In this document: piece by piece, positions 23,115 through 28,701 of the stretch
How positions within the stretch are numbered: the stretch's first letter is position 1
Layout of the letters: each line of letters opens with the position of its first letter
Source: a virus
Virus record (IMG/VR): IMGVR_UViG_3300036760_000092
Coordinates: 1-28,701 of that record
Length of the DNA: 28,701 bases
Reading direction: 5' to 3' (one strand)
Translations under genes and position numbers: made by a program
The notes under the pieces: generated by a model
Database searches by the model: none
Told to the model about the DNA's origin: nothing
The model's input: only the letters and a program-made list of their open reading frames with translations

Positions 23115-23203
23115 GCGCTGGCGCGTCATGCGGCCTCCGGCGCGCAACGGCCGGCTCGGGGGGCGGCCCAGGGCACGGCGCAGTGTAGCACGGGAACACG
23201 TCG

Positions 23204-23476
23204 TCAGCCCCGGCCAATCAGCACCGCCCACGCCTCATCCAGGGTCGTCACGATCCGCCGCTCGCCACGCCAGCCGTCGAACCAGTGCGCCTCAGCGGGG
23301 GTGAGTTGGGCGCCTGGCCGCTTGACCTCGAACAGCACGTTGCGCCCGCGAAAGCCGACGAGGAGATCCGGGCAGCCCTGCCCAATCGACGCGAGGCTCT
23401 GCACGGTCGCGCCCACCGCCCGCAACCCGGCCACGATCGCCGCCTGGTTGGCATCGAGACGGGGCTTATGACGCAT
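23204..23476 (-). CDS. VRR-NUC domain nuclease
   Basis: A 90-aa stand-alone nuclease of the PD-(D/E)xK fold. 'GQGCPDLLVGFRGRNVLFEV' (residues 33-52) supplies Asp37, Glu50 and Lys52 of the catalytic set, with Gln11 in the first helix. Phage VRR-NUC proteins of this size are thought to cut branched DNA and may act as Holliday-junction resolvases in recombination or packaging. It overlaps the methyltransferase stop by one base (TGATG). It is the last gene of the right-hand minus-strand block and converges with the XRE operon. Confidence 0.85.
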   Translation of the reverse strand: MRHKPRLDANQAAIVAGLRAVGATVQSLASIGQGCPDLLVGFRGRNVLFEVKRPGAQLTPAEAHWFDGWRGERRIVTTLDEAWAVLIGRG

Positions 23477-24786
23477 CAGGCTGTCTCATCGGCGTGCAGG
23501 AGATCGAGCGTCGGCGGCTCGACGTGTATGACTTCGACCGGCTCACTCATCAACGGCAGACAGTCCGCGATCCGCTGCTGCGCAATTGCGACGTATTTCG
23601 CTTCGCGCTCGACGCCGACAAACTCGCGATCCTCGAAACGGCAGGCCATGCCAGTGGTGCCACTGCCGCAGAATGGATCGAGCACGATCCCGCGCGGCGG
23701 TGTAACCAGCCGCACGAGCCAGCGCATCAGCTCGACCGGCTTGACCGTCGGATGGCTATTGCGTCTTGGTCTTGGTCTTGGTCTTGGTCTTGGTGAACCG
23801 TCGCCGTTCGCGGCGTGTCCGCGTGGCCCGCTCGTCTCATAGTCTTGCGGCTCGTCGCTACAGCCGCGATCCCGCTCGGCGCGTCCTGGCTTCGCGACGT
23901 AGAAAAATCGTGAGGCACCGCCGACGTCGAGGCCCCGCGCTGGCGCGCAAGCTTCCTGTCCCTTAAACTCTCCGAACACGTCGCGGAACTTGTCAGACTG
24001 ACGCCGAGTCGGATTCGCGCCGCTCGTCAATTCGCCGCTCTGCTCGTCGAGCATCGCCGCGGCGACGTCATCGAGCGCCACGTTCGCAGGCCAGCGACCA
24101 ACACTAGACATCTCCCCGGTTCTTCGCGCGCTTGACGTCTTGAATATTGCAGGTATCGTGGACTTCTGAACACCTACCATTTCTGGCTTAAATCCTTCAA
24201 CTCGGCAGGCGTCAATGTTCAAGGCGCCCGTTCCGTACGCTTCGACATTGGCCGTGATCGATCCCTGGACCGGCTTGCGTGCCAGCACAATCGGCTCAAA
24301 CGCGGGCTTCAACGCCGTGCCGAGTCCGCCGTCCAGGTTGAGGCTTTTCGGAAAGCCTTGACCGAACAGCCAGCACAGTGAATCGCGGACCTCGAATCCG
24401 GCTTCCTCCAGCCCGCAGGCCAGCCGGTGATAACTGCGCGGCGCCCCGCATACCAACACGTGCGCGCCGGGCTTCAAGACGCGCCAGACTTCAGCGCCCC
24501 AGGCGCGACACCACGCTTGAAACTGGCGCATCGACTGCGGCGAGTAGTCGTACTGCACCGCCGCGCCAGCCGACCAAGACTTGCGATTCTTCAGATTCGG
24601 ATTCTGGTGAGCGGTGTGATCGGCTGTCTTGCCGCCACGAAACTCCTTCACGGTGCCGGGCGTGAACGTGTCCCATTCTTCACCCATGAAGCCAATTCCG
24701 TACGGCGGATCGGTTACACAGGCGTCAATTGACGCATCGGCCAGTGTCGGCAGAACGTCAAATAGATCGCCGTGCCAGAGTGTCAT
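23476..24786 (-). CDS. DNA N4-cytosine/N6-adenine methyltransferase, beta class
   Basis: A 436-aa protein with GGAG about 10 bases upstream of ATG 24786. Catalytic 'DPPYGIGFMGEEWD' lies at residues 26-39 and SAM-binding 'VLDPFCGSGTTGMA' near 368-381. The catalytic motif before the SAM motif is the beta-class order (pfam01555 type). 'HPTVKPVELMRWL' precedes the SAM motif. The middle (about 120-320) is the likely target-recognition region. Just before 'HPTVKP' a Pro-Arg dipeptide is repeated five times, encoded by a perfect hexamer repeat. No restriction endonuclease partner is visible nearby, so it may protect phage DNA from host restriction. The target base cannot be read from the motif alone. 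Confidence 0.9.
   Translation of the reverse strand: MTLWHGDLFDVLPTLADASIDACVTDPPYGIGFMGEEWDTFTPGTVKEFRGGKTADHTAHQNPNLKNRKSWSAGAAVQYDYSPQSMRQFQAWCRAWGAEVWRVLKPGAHVLVCGAPRSYHRLACGLEEAGFEVRDSLCWLFGQGFPKSLNLDGGLGTALKPAFEPIVLARKPVQGSITANVEAYGTGALNIDACRVEGFKPEMVGVQKSTIPAIFKTSSARRTGEMSSVGRWPANVALDDVAAAMLDEQSGELTSGANPTRRQSDKFRDVFGEFKGQEACAPARGLDVGGASRFFYVAKPGRAERDRGCSDEPQDYETSGPRGHAANGDGSPRPRPRPRPRRNSHPTVKPVELMRWLVRLVTPPRGIVLDPFCGSGTTGMACRFEDREFVGVEREAKYVAIAQQRIADCLPLMSEPVEVIHVEPPTLDLLHADETA
23764..23793. repeat. Hexamer microsatellite (TCTTGG)5 in the methyltransferase gene
   Basis: Five perfect copies, encoding five Pro-Arg dipeptides on the minus strand just before the 'HPTVKP' motif. Because the unit is 6 bases, copy-number change would alter linker length without shifting the frame. 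Confidence 0.9.
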
Positions 24787-24826
24787 CGCCCGTCATCTCC
24801 ATCCGCCTGCGCCACGCCGATCGGCC

Positions 24827-25042
24827 TTAGCACGTCCACGCCCCCTCACGCCCCACGGTCTTCCCGTAGCACTGCACCAGCCCGGTGGTCTGAGACAGCC
24901 CGCGATCCGCCCAGCTCAGCCCGAGCTCGCGCCGGCGAATCGCGTCCCGACAGTCCGCGCAAATCAGTAGATCAGTGCCACGCCCCATCGCCACCTTCAC
25001 AGGCGTCAACACGTCGCGGCCACAAGGCCGGCAGATCGCCAT
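24827..25042 (-). CDS. Small zinc-finger protein (71 aa)
   Basis: Starts at ATG 25042, with AGGGG in the upstream gene's last codons acting as ribosome site. It has C4-x2-C7 and C28-x2-C31 ('ICRPCGRD' and 'ICADCRDA'), which would hold one zinc in a ribbon-like fold, followed by a basic helix 'IRRRELGLSWADRG'. Such small phage zinc proteins often accompany replication genes, but no specific family was recognised. It is separated from the methyltransferase by about 40 bases. Confidence 0.65.
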   Translation of the reverse strand: MAICRPCGRDVLTPVKVAMGRGTDLLICADCRDAIRRRELGLSWADRGLSQTTGLVQCYGKTVGREGAWTC

Positions 25043-25043
25043 G

Positions 25044-25059
25044 CGCTACCCCTGCCCCG
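25044..25059. repeat. Gene-end repeat, copy 1 (CGCTACCCCTGCCCCG)
   Basis: Sixteen bases identical to 25465-25480. It encodes the C-terminal Gly-Gln-Gly and stop of the DUF4326 gene and gives the AGGGG ribosome site of the 71-aa gene. Confidence 0.8.
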
Positions 25060-25462
25060 CCGCTGGGTCACGATTCGCCAACTCCAACAGCACGTCGGCG
25101 TGACATGGGACTCGATTTCCGGCGGCATCTTCGAGCGGACACCAGCAGGCGAGATTCTTCCCGCGAAGCTCAGTGAGTAGTAGGGTCCGCGTGGTTTGGG
25201 AATCAAGCCCTCGATACCAGCGGAACCATTCGACTGCCTCAGTGTTGGTGAGGATCGTGGTGTAACTGGCGTCCTGGTGGCCCTCGAACGCTTCGAGGTA
25301 GGTGAACCGAATACTTAGTCGGGGAATCCCGCCGTACGCATCGCGCTTGTAGTGATGGCCGATACGGAACGGGTTTCCCCAGCGCCCTGGCCGCGACACC
25401 TTCACCGTGTTCACTGGTATGCGCCAGCCCTTCTTCCGCGACAGCTGCACCCGAATAGGCAT
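25046..25462 (-). CDS. DUF4326 family protein (138 aa)
   Basis: I chose ATG 25462 because 'MPIRVQLSRKKGWRIP' is the usual family start and AGGGG lies 8 bases upstream. Conserved blocks are 'VSRPGRWGNPF' near residue 22 and 'LRGKNLACWCPL' near residue 97, followed by 'VPCHADVLLELAN'. The Cys-Trp-Cys and Cys-His pair could bind metal. DUF4326 proteins are frequent in phages and bacteria and their function is not established. The gene is closely packed in the replication block (4 bases after the helicase-loader-like gene). Confidence 0.85.
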   Translation of the reverse strand: MPIRVQLSRKKGWRIPVNTVKVSRPGRWGNPFRIGHHYKRDAYGGIPRLSIRFTYLEAFEGHQDASYTTILTNTEAVEWFRWYRGLDSQTTRTLLLTELRGKNLACWCPLEDAAGNRVPCHADVLLELANRDPAAGQG

Positions 25463-25464
25463 AT

Positions 25465-25480
25465 CGCTACCCCTGCCCCG
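25465..25480. repeat. Gene-end repeat, copy 2 (CGCTACCCCTGCCCCG)
   Basis: Encodes the C-terminal Gly-Gln-Gly and stop of the helicase-loader-like gene and gives the AGGGG ribosome site of the DUF4326 gene. Confidence 0.8.
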
Positions 25481-25934
25481 TCGCCTGCGCGGCCTTGACC
25501 GCACGGGCCTCGTAACTCAAAGAGTCTCGCTGCATCACATGTGTGCAGCGCGTGACAAACGTATGGCCGCGCTTACACACCGCGGTATACCGCCCGTTCG
25601 TCCAATACCCGTCCACATCAGGGCGCCCACAGGTTTTCTTCGCCCCGCCGAGACACGTCTCGAACATCCACCCCGTGTCCTCACACGAGGGGCACTTCAC
25701 CCAGGTGCGCGGGTCCGTCTCAAGCACGACCGAATGTGCGGCATTCTGCACCGACTCGACGACTTCAGCCAGCTTCGGCCAGAACGTCGCCGTCGTTTCG
25801 AGCGCCCGACAGCCAGCCGCCACCGCCGCCTCAGAGAATGGCGTCAGACGCTCCAGATACAGCGACCGGCTTTCGGAGTCCAACACCCGCCCAGTCGCCA
25901 CCGCGAGCCGTTGGAGCGCCTCCAGGCGCGTCAT
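25467..25934 (-). CDS. Putative helicase loader-like replication protein with zinc-binding segment
   Basis: A 155-aa protein overlapping the initiator stop by ATGA. Residues 1-65 are helical ('YLERLTPFSEAAVAAGCRAL', then 'FWPKLAEVVESV'), a pattern like the N-terminal domain of phage helicase loaders such as SPP1 G39P. Residues 81-131 hold 'CPSCEDTGW', C94, C102, C120 with H124, and C130-x-H132, enough for one or two zinc sites. In many phages an initiator gene is followed by a loader that delivers DnaB-type helicase. The assignment is inferred from this order and the N-terminal pattern; sequence proof is lacking. Confidence 0.6.
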   Translation of the reverse strand: MTRLEALQRLAVATGRVLDSESRSLYLERLTPFSEAAVAAGCRALETTATFWPKLAEVVESVQNAAHSVVLETDPRTWVKCPSCEDTGWMFETCLGGAKKTCGRPDVDGYWTNGRYTAVCKRGHTFVTRCTHVMQRDSLSYEARAVKAAQATGQG

Positions 25935-26740
25935 GTCTTGATCCCTCGCGCATGCAGATCGGCCAGTTCAGCCGGCGTGATTTCCTGATAGAACCGACTT
26001 TTGGTCGGCACGGGATTGAACGGCTCATCTTCCCAGCCACGAGCGTTCAGGTAAGAGGCTGGATGGGGGATGAACTGTCCATCATCCTTCACCCAGTCCG
26101 GTTGGTTCTTCTGCCACTCGAGCGCGGTTCGGATGCTCTCAAGTGGAGGCTGTTGCTTAACCCATGCCTTCTCAGCCTGCCCTTTCCCTTTCTTCTTCGG
26201 ATAGAGCGTCCAAAAGGTCAGGAAATCACGGCTCACGGTCAGCGAGCGCAGCGCGCGAGCGGAAGGGGGTTGATCTGTTGCTTTGATCTGATCTGTTTCT
26301 GCTAGTGCTTCTGATGGTGTTACATTGCGTTTCTTTTCGTTACCACCGTTACCGAGCGTTACCGATGCGTTACCAGTGGCTTTTTGCTGGCGAAACCGGC
26401 GAACGCGCTCACGGGTCTGGTCTTGAATGACCGCTCGTGTCACCATGTCGCGATACTTCTTCGCGTTGATGATGATCCAGCCGTCAGGGAATCGTTCAAG
26501 GCGCCGCCCCTCAAACTCCTGATTCGGCGCCTTCAAGTCTGGCCCTTCAAGCTTGGCAATCGCGGCTTCCGCTTGCTTCACGGTCACTCGGGCGCGGAGC
26601 GCGACATTCTCAACCGCCGCGAACCGGCACAACCCTATCTCATCCATCGCGGCGATCATCGTCACCCAGACGATGCGCGTCGGCATGTCTTCGAGCCAGA
26701 CTGACGAGTCGAGAATCTTCGTAAAAAGCTTGTTATACAT
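25931..26740 (-). CDS. Replication initiator (lambda O/DnaD-like organisation)
   Basis: I chose ATG 26740 ('MYNKLFTKILDSSVW'); longer frames overlap the HNH gene. This gives 269 aa. Residues 1-100 look like a winged-helix DNA-binding domain ('RIVWVTMIAAMDEIGLCRF', 'RFPDGWIIINAKKYRD'). Residues 105-165 are a polar linker. Residues 170-238 are the C-terminal module common in phage replication proteins ('FWTLYPKKKGKGQAEKAW', 'FIPHPASYLNARGWEDE'), which usually contacts the helicase or loader. The linker-coding DNA contains four CGTTACC iterons and an AT-rich tract, so the origin is probably inside this gene. No clear Shine-Dalgarno site is seen. Confidence 0.8.
   Translation of the reverse strand: MYNKLFTKILDSSVWLEDMPTRIVWVTMIAAMDEIGLCRFAAVENVALRARVTVKQAEAAIAKLEGPDLKAPNQEFEGRRLERFPDGWIIINAKKYRDMVTRAVIQDQTRERVRRFRQQKATGNASVTLGNGGNEKKRNVTPSEALAETDQIKATDQPPSARALRSLTVSRDFLTFWTLYPKKKGKGQAEKAWVKQQPPLESIRTALEWQKNQPDWVKDDGQFIPHPASYLNARGWEDEPFNPVPTKSRFYQEITPAELADLHARGIKT
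26281..26337. other. AT-rich tract next to the iterons (putative unwinding element)
   Basis: By my count 36 of the 60 bases 26281-26340 are A or T, clearly above the GC-rich surroundings. It lies immediately downstream of the iterons in the direction of the initiator gene, the same iteron-then-AT order as in lambda ori. Confidence 0.55.
26338..26374. repeat. Four iterons (CGTTACC) inside the initiator gene, putative replication origin
   Basis: CGTTACC at 26338, 26347, 26357 and 26368, in steps of 9, 10 and 11 bases, so each lies about one helical turn from the next. On the coding strand the unit is GGTAACG and falls in codons 122-134 of the initiator, in the linker between its two domains. 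A fifth copy lies upstream of the gene. Confidence 0.7.
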
Positions 26741-26753
26741 CGACGTGGGCACT

Positions 26754-26773
26754 GTAACGGAAGATGCGTTACC
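26754..26773. promoter_or_regulatory. Iteron-type dyad upstream of the initiator gene (possible autoregulatory operator)
   Basis: GTAACG (26754-26759) and CGTTAC (26767-26772) form an inverted repeat with a 7-base spacer, 14 bases before the initiator ATG. The right arm is part of GATGCGTTACC (26763-26773), an 11-mer identical to that at 26364-26374 among the internal iterons. It overlaps the HNH stop codon. Confidence 0.5.
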
Positions 26774-27461
26774 TGTCAACCAGCCGGTAGCTCCACACGC
26801 CGCCCCGCTCGTGCCGCTTCTCAATCCGAGACTGACGCGCACACTGCTTACACGACTGATAGCGATAGCCTCGGCGGGTTTTCCATTGCGTATTCTCGTC
26901 CGTGAACTCATGACCATGCACACACTGGCGGTGACGCGCGTAAGGCCCAATCAGACGAACCGTTCGTCTCACGGTGAGACCGCGAGCATAGAGACGCTTT
27001 CGGTAAGCCACGCCTTTGATCACCGCACAGGCGCAACAAAAGCGATCCCCCCTGCCGTCAAGGCCGAGATTGTCCCCAATCAGCGCGTGCCCGCGTTTAC
27101 AATGCGTCTTCTGAGCGTTGAGGGCAGATGGACTGAGGCTCCGGCGGTTATTCTCGTGAGGCGTGACGGGTTCAAGATGGGCCGGATTGACGCAAGACCG
27201 AATGCGGCAAAGATGATCAAGGTGGAGGCCGTGCGGAATCGGCCCGACGTTGATTTCGTAGGACAGCCGATGCGCAAGACGGCTACGGCCATGTTGCCCA
27301 CTCTCGGTAATGTGTCCATACCCTGTATTGAGAATAGCGCCTCGCCATAACCAACACGACTCAGTTTTCTCAACCTTGACCCAAAATCGGTCGATGAGTG
27401 GAACAGGAAACGGGCCATGATGGATCATGAACTTACGGCAGGTTGATGGCGAGATGTCCAC
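26769..27461 (-). CDS. HNH endonuclease with two extra zinc knuckles
   Basis: I chose GTG 27461 because GGAGG lies 9 bases upstream; ATG 27428 is an alternative. Residues 36-68 ('CWLWRGA', 'GYGHI', 'RLAHRLSYE') and 'LDHLCRIRSCVNPAHLEPVT' (81-100) form the HNH fold, with His83, Asn92 and His95 as active-site and Cys85/Cys90 as supporting residues. Two C-x2-GH ... C-x2-C knuckles follow (C121/H125/C142/C145 and C180/H184/C204/C207). Such proteins act as free-standing homing endonucleases or packaging-associated nickases. It lies upstream of the initiator, and its stop codon overlaps the operator-like dyad there. Confidence 0.87.
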   Translation of the reverse strand: MDISPSTCRKFMIHHGPFPVPLIDRFWVKVEKTESCWLWRGAILNTGYGHITESGQHGRSRLAHRLSYEINVGPIPHGLHLDHLCRIRSCVNPAHLEPVTPHENNRRSLSPSALNAQKTHCKRGHALIGDNLGLDGRGDRFCCACAVIKGVAYRKRLYARGLTVRRTVRLIGPYARHRQCVHGHEFTDENTQWKTRRGYRYQSCKQCARQSRIEKRHERGGVWSYRLVDR

Positions 27462-27470
27462 GGCTGCGTG

Positions 27471-27514
27471 CCTCCAAAGTCAGCCGCGCCCCTGCTTTGG
27501 ATCAGGGACGCGGC
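27471..27514 (-). promoter_or_regulatory. Hairpin and alternative SD-masking pairing before the HNH gene
   Basis: A GC-rich hairpin (27483-27494 pairing with 27503-27514, 11 of 12 pairs, 8-base loop) stands in the 107-base gap before the HNH start. Seven loop bases (27495-27501) are perfectly complementary to 27473-27479, which overlaps the GGAGG ribosome site (27471-27475). There is no U-run, so it is not a typical terminator. The rest of the gap (27515-27568) shows nothing convincing. Confidence 0.45.
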
Positions 27515-27568
27515 GGCCAGTCGCTCGCTGCTTCCCGTCGGAAACAGCATCCTCATTCTACCACGCGC

Positions 27569-27763
27569 TCATCGGCGTCCCACGCGCACAATCCACACCC
27601 ACGGCCCGAGTTCGATCTCGATCGCCAGCGAGCGGGAGGCCCACGACACCTGCAGGCCCAGCGCGAAGCCGGGCAGTGTGGCCACCATCGCGTGCAGCAC
27701 GAGCGGGCCGAGAGAGCGGGTCATCGGCTCACCCGCTTCCCCGCTATCGGCGTCACGTTTCAT
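27569..27763 (-). CDS. Small hypothetical protein (64 aa)
   Basis: Starts at ATG 27763, overlapping the upstream stop by ATGA; an internal ATG at residue 14 is an alternative. The central part is hydrophobic ('LVLHAMVATLPGFALGLQVS') but too interrupted for a firm membrane call, and the end is a beta strand 'IEIELGPWVWIVRVGRR'. No family was recognised. Coupling to the neighbour supports expression. Confidence 0.5.
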   Translation of the reverse strand: MKRDADSGEAGEPMTRSLGPLVLHAMVATLPGFALGLQVSWASRSLAIEIELGPWVWIVRVGRR

Positions 27764-27951
27764 GATTGCGTCTCGCTCGGTATCGGGCGCAGATGGCGCG
27801 GCGACAAGATCCGTACGCCAGGGTATCCGTCGTCGTGCACAATGACGCGCTTCGGCGTGACGTGAGCGACAGTGCAGGGCCGTAGCCGCTCGGGCTGGCC
27901 GCGCTTCGCGGCAATCACGTAGTACACACGGTCGCCGGGCAAGTACGTCAT
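27760..27951 (-). CDS. Small SH3/KOW-like beta-barrel protein (63 aa)
   Basis: I chose ATG 27951, which has GGAGG about 6 bases upstream; the longer frame to 28098 would run over the 129-aa gene. 'YLPGDRVYYVIAAKRG' followed by 'CTVAHVTPKRVIVHDDG' and 'RILSPRHLRPI' gives five short strands with a Gly-Asp turn, like small SH3-fold phage proteins. Function unknown. It belongs to the early block upstream of the replication genes. Confidence 0.62.
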   Translation of the reverse strand: MTYLPGDRVYYVIAAKRGQPERLRPCTVAHVTPKRVIVHDDGYPGVRILSPRHLRPIPSETQS

Positions 27952-27988
27952 CGGCCCTCCGCGCGCGCCAAGAGGACGTGCCGCAGGC

Positions 27989-28378
27989 TCATGGCTGGCG
28001 CTCCGGCGGATCGGCGGAGAGCAGGGCACGCAGAGATAGAAATGCCTGTTTGACACGCTCGACTTGGGTCGGTGGATGGCGGTAAACATCCAGTTCAATC
28101 GGCATGAGCGCGTCGTATGCTTCCCGACTCGCCTGCACGAGCGCGGCGTGCTGGGCCGCGAGCGCGGTCATCTGGTCGCTCAATTCGTCGCCCGACGAGA
28201 GGAATCCGTCTGCGCGCCGCTCCGCGCCTGTCAGCGCGGCGATCAGGCGGGCGTGATCGGCCAGCACGACATCGAGATCGCCGTCGAGATCGAAGCTGTC
28301 GAAGCTGCGCTGCCCGCGGAGATATTGGTCCAGCCGCGCGAGCGCCTGCTGGACCTCGGCGTGTGGATGCTCAGACAT
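27989..28378 (-). CDS. Hypothetical helical protein (129 aa)
   Basis: Starts at ATG 28378 with GGAG upstream, 5 bases after the previous stop. Acidic and almost wholly helical, with two heptad-like stretches ('VQQALARLDQYLRG', 'DQMTALAAQHAALVQASREA') and an Asp-rich strip 'FDSFDLDGDLDVVLADH'. No DNA-binding or catalytic motif is seen. Likely a small early phage protein of unknown role. Confidence 0.62.
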   Translation of the reverse strand: MSEHPHAEVQQALARLDQYLRGQRSFDSFDLDGDLDVVLADHARLIAALTGAERRADGFLSSGDELSDQMTALAAQHAALVQASREAYDALMPIELDVYRHPPTQVERVKQAFLSLRALLSADPPERQP

Positions 28379-28383
28379 GGGCG

Positions 28384-28596
28384 TCAGGCTCCTCTCGTCG
28401 GGGCGGCGTTCGCACTTCGCGGCGTTCTCGCTTCACGGCGTTCCAGCACGGCGTTCTCGCCAACAGACCCAACCGTGGTGTAGACCTTGAGCTCGCCCAT
28501 AAGCTTGTCGCGCTCGCGCTCGCGCTTCAGCACGATCCCAATCACTAGTAGGTTGTTCTGCTGAAACAACACCCAATCGCCCTCTTTGCACCTCAT
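28384..28596 (-). CDS. Small hypothetical protein with SH3-like N-terminus (70 aa)
   Basis: Starts at ATG 28596, only 3 bases after the stop of the gene cut by the right edge and with GAGG upstream. 'KEGDWVLFQQNNLLVIGIVL' and 'LKVYTTVGSVGENAVLERR' form beta strands with a Gly-Asp turn, similar in style to the 63-aa barrel protein downstream. The C-terminal 20 residues are Arg/Ala-rich. No family was recognised. Confidence 0.58.
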   Translation of the reverse strand: MRCKEGDWVLFQQNNLLVIGIVLKRERERDKLMGELKVYTTVGSVGENAVLERREARTPRSANAAPTRGA

Positions 28597-28599
28597 CGC

Positions 28600-28701
28600 T
28601 CAGCCTCGCATCTCTGGGGCTGGCGGTAGGGCGCGCTCGGCCTCCGTCGTGAGCACCGCCACGACATCGCGAAGCTGCTGACGCTCCTCGGCGGCCCCTG
28701 C
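28600..28701 (-). CDS. C-terminal end of an unknown protein cut by the window edge
   Basis: An open frame from the right edge to TGA at 28600-28602 encodes 33 residues, a charged helix ('AEERQQLRDVVAVLTTEAE') and a Pro-rich end. It fits the tight packing with the next gene (3-base gap), so it is probably the end of another early gene. Nothing can be said about function. Confidence 0.5.
   Translation of the reverse strand, partial: AGAAEERQQLRDVVAVLTTEAERALPPAPEMRG

Noticed and set aside
23115-23203. A bidirectional terminator between the XRE operon and the VRR-NUC gene.
   Set aside because: Only short GC-rich stems with no U-tracts on either side were found; nothing convincing in this 89-base stretch.
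23764-23793. Regular repeats as a possible CRISPR array.
   Set aside because: The units are 6 bp with no spacers and lie in frame inside a methyltransferase gene; it is a microsatellite.
26741-26950. A longer start for the initiator reaching 26950.
   Set aside because: It would overlap the HNH gene by about 180 bases, and the extra residues look like antisense-type low-information sequence.
27483-27514. The strong hairpin before the HNH gene as an intrinsic terminator.
   Set aside because: The base of the stem is followed on the transcribed strand by TGACTTTGG, not a U-run, and a coding gene starts right after it.

Overview
The window is a stretch of a GC-rich, tightly packed tailed-phage (Caudoviricetes) genome or prophage. 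Almost every gene lies on the minus strand, neighbours overlap by 1-4 bases or sit a few bases apart, and no host housekeeping gene, tRNA, rRNA, IS element or integrase is visible. The virion genes follow the order of Salmonella phage P22 (TerS, TerL, portal, scaffold, coat, gp4-like, gp10-like, gp14-like, ejection proteins), so I read it as a short-tailed (podovirus-like) phage with a P22-type head and tail machine. The host cannot be named from the sequence; the base composition and Shine-Dalgarno sites fit a GC-rich bacterium.

Right part (about 28701 to 23204, minus strand, read right to left): small early genes of unknown function, an HNH endonuclease, a replication initiator, a probable helicase loader with a zinc-binding segment, a DUF4326 protein, a small zinc-finger protein, a beta-class N4/N6 DNA methyltransferase and a VRR-NUC nuclease. 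Four CGTTACC iterons at 9-11 bp steps beside an AT-rich tract lie inside the initiator gene, as in the lambda O/ori arrangement. A dyad of the same motif sits just upstream of that gene.

Centre (about 22460 to 23114): a two-gene plus-strand operon, an unknown protein followed by an XRE-type HTH regulator. It is driven by a near-consensus promoter whose spacer holds a perfect 15-bp palindrome. It diverges from the terminase genes and converges on the nuclease gene.

Left part (22459 to 1, minus strand): packaging genes (TerS, TerL), then a 272-bp repeat-rich gap with a second probable promoter. After this come portal, scaffold, coat, several virion or appendage genes, the gp4-like tail adaptor, a block of fibre, collar and small genes, the gp10-like tail hub, a gp14-like protein, four internal or ejection-type proteins, and a tail-collar fibre or tailspike with a head-binding-like N-terminus. 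A lysis group follows (holin-like, 75-aa unknown, M15-type endolysin), and then the start of a protein with a carboxypeptidase-regulatory-like domain that runs off the left edge.

The points most worth a second look are the iteron origin inside the initiator gene, the paired TTGACA promoters whose spacers are filled by palindromes, the repeat-rich TerL-portal gap, and a possible SD-masking RNA switch in front of the HNH gene. All functional names rest on motif and gene-order recognition by eye; no database search was run.
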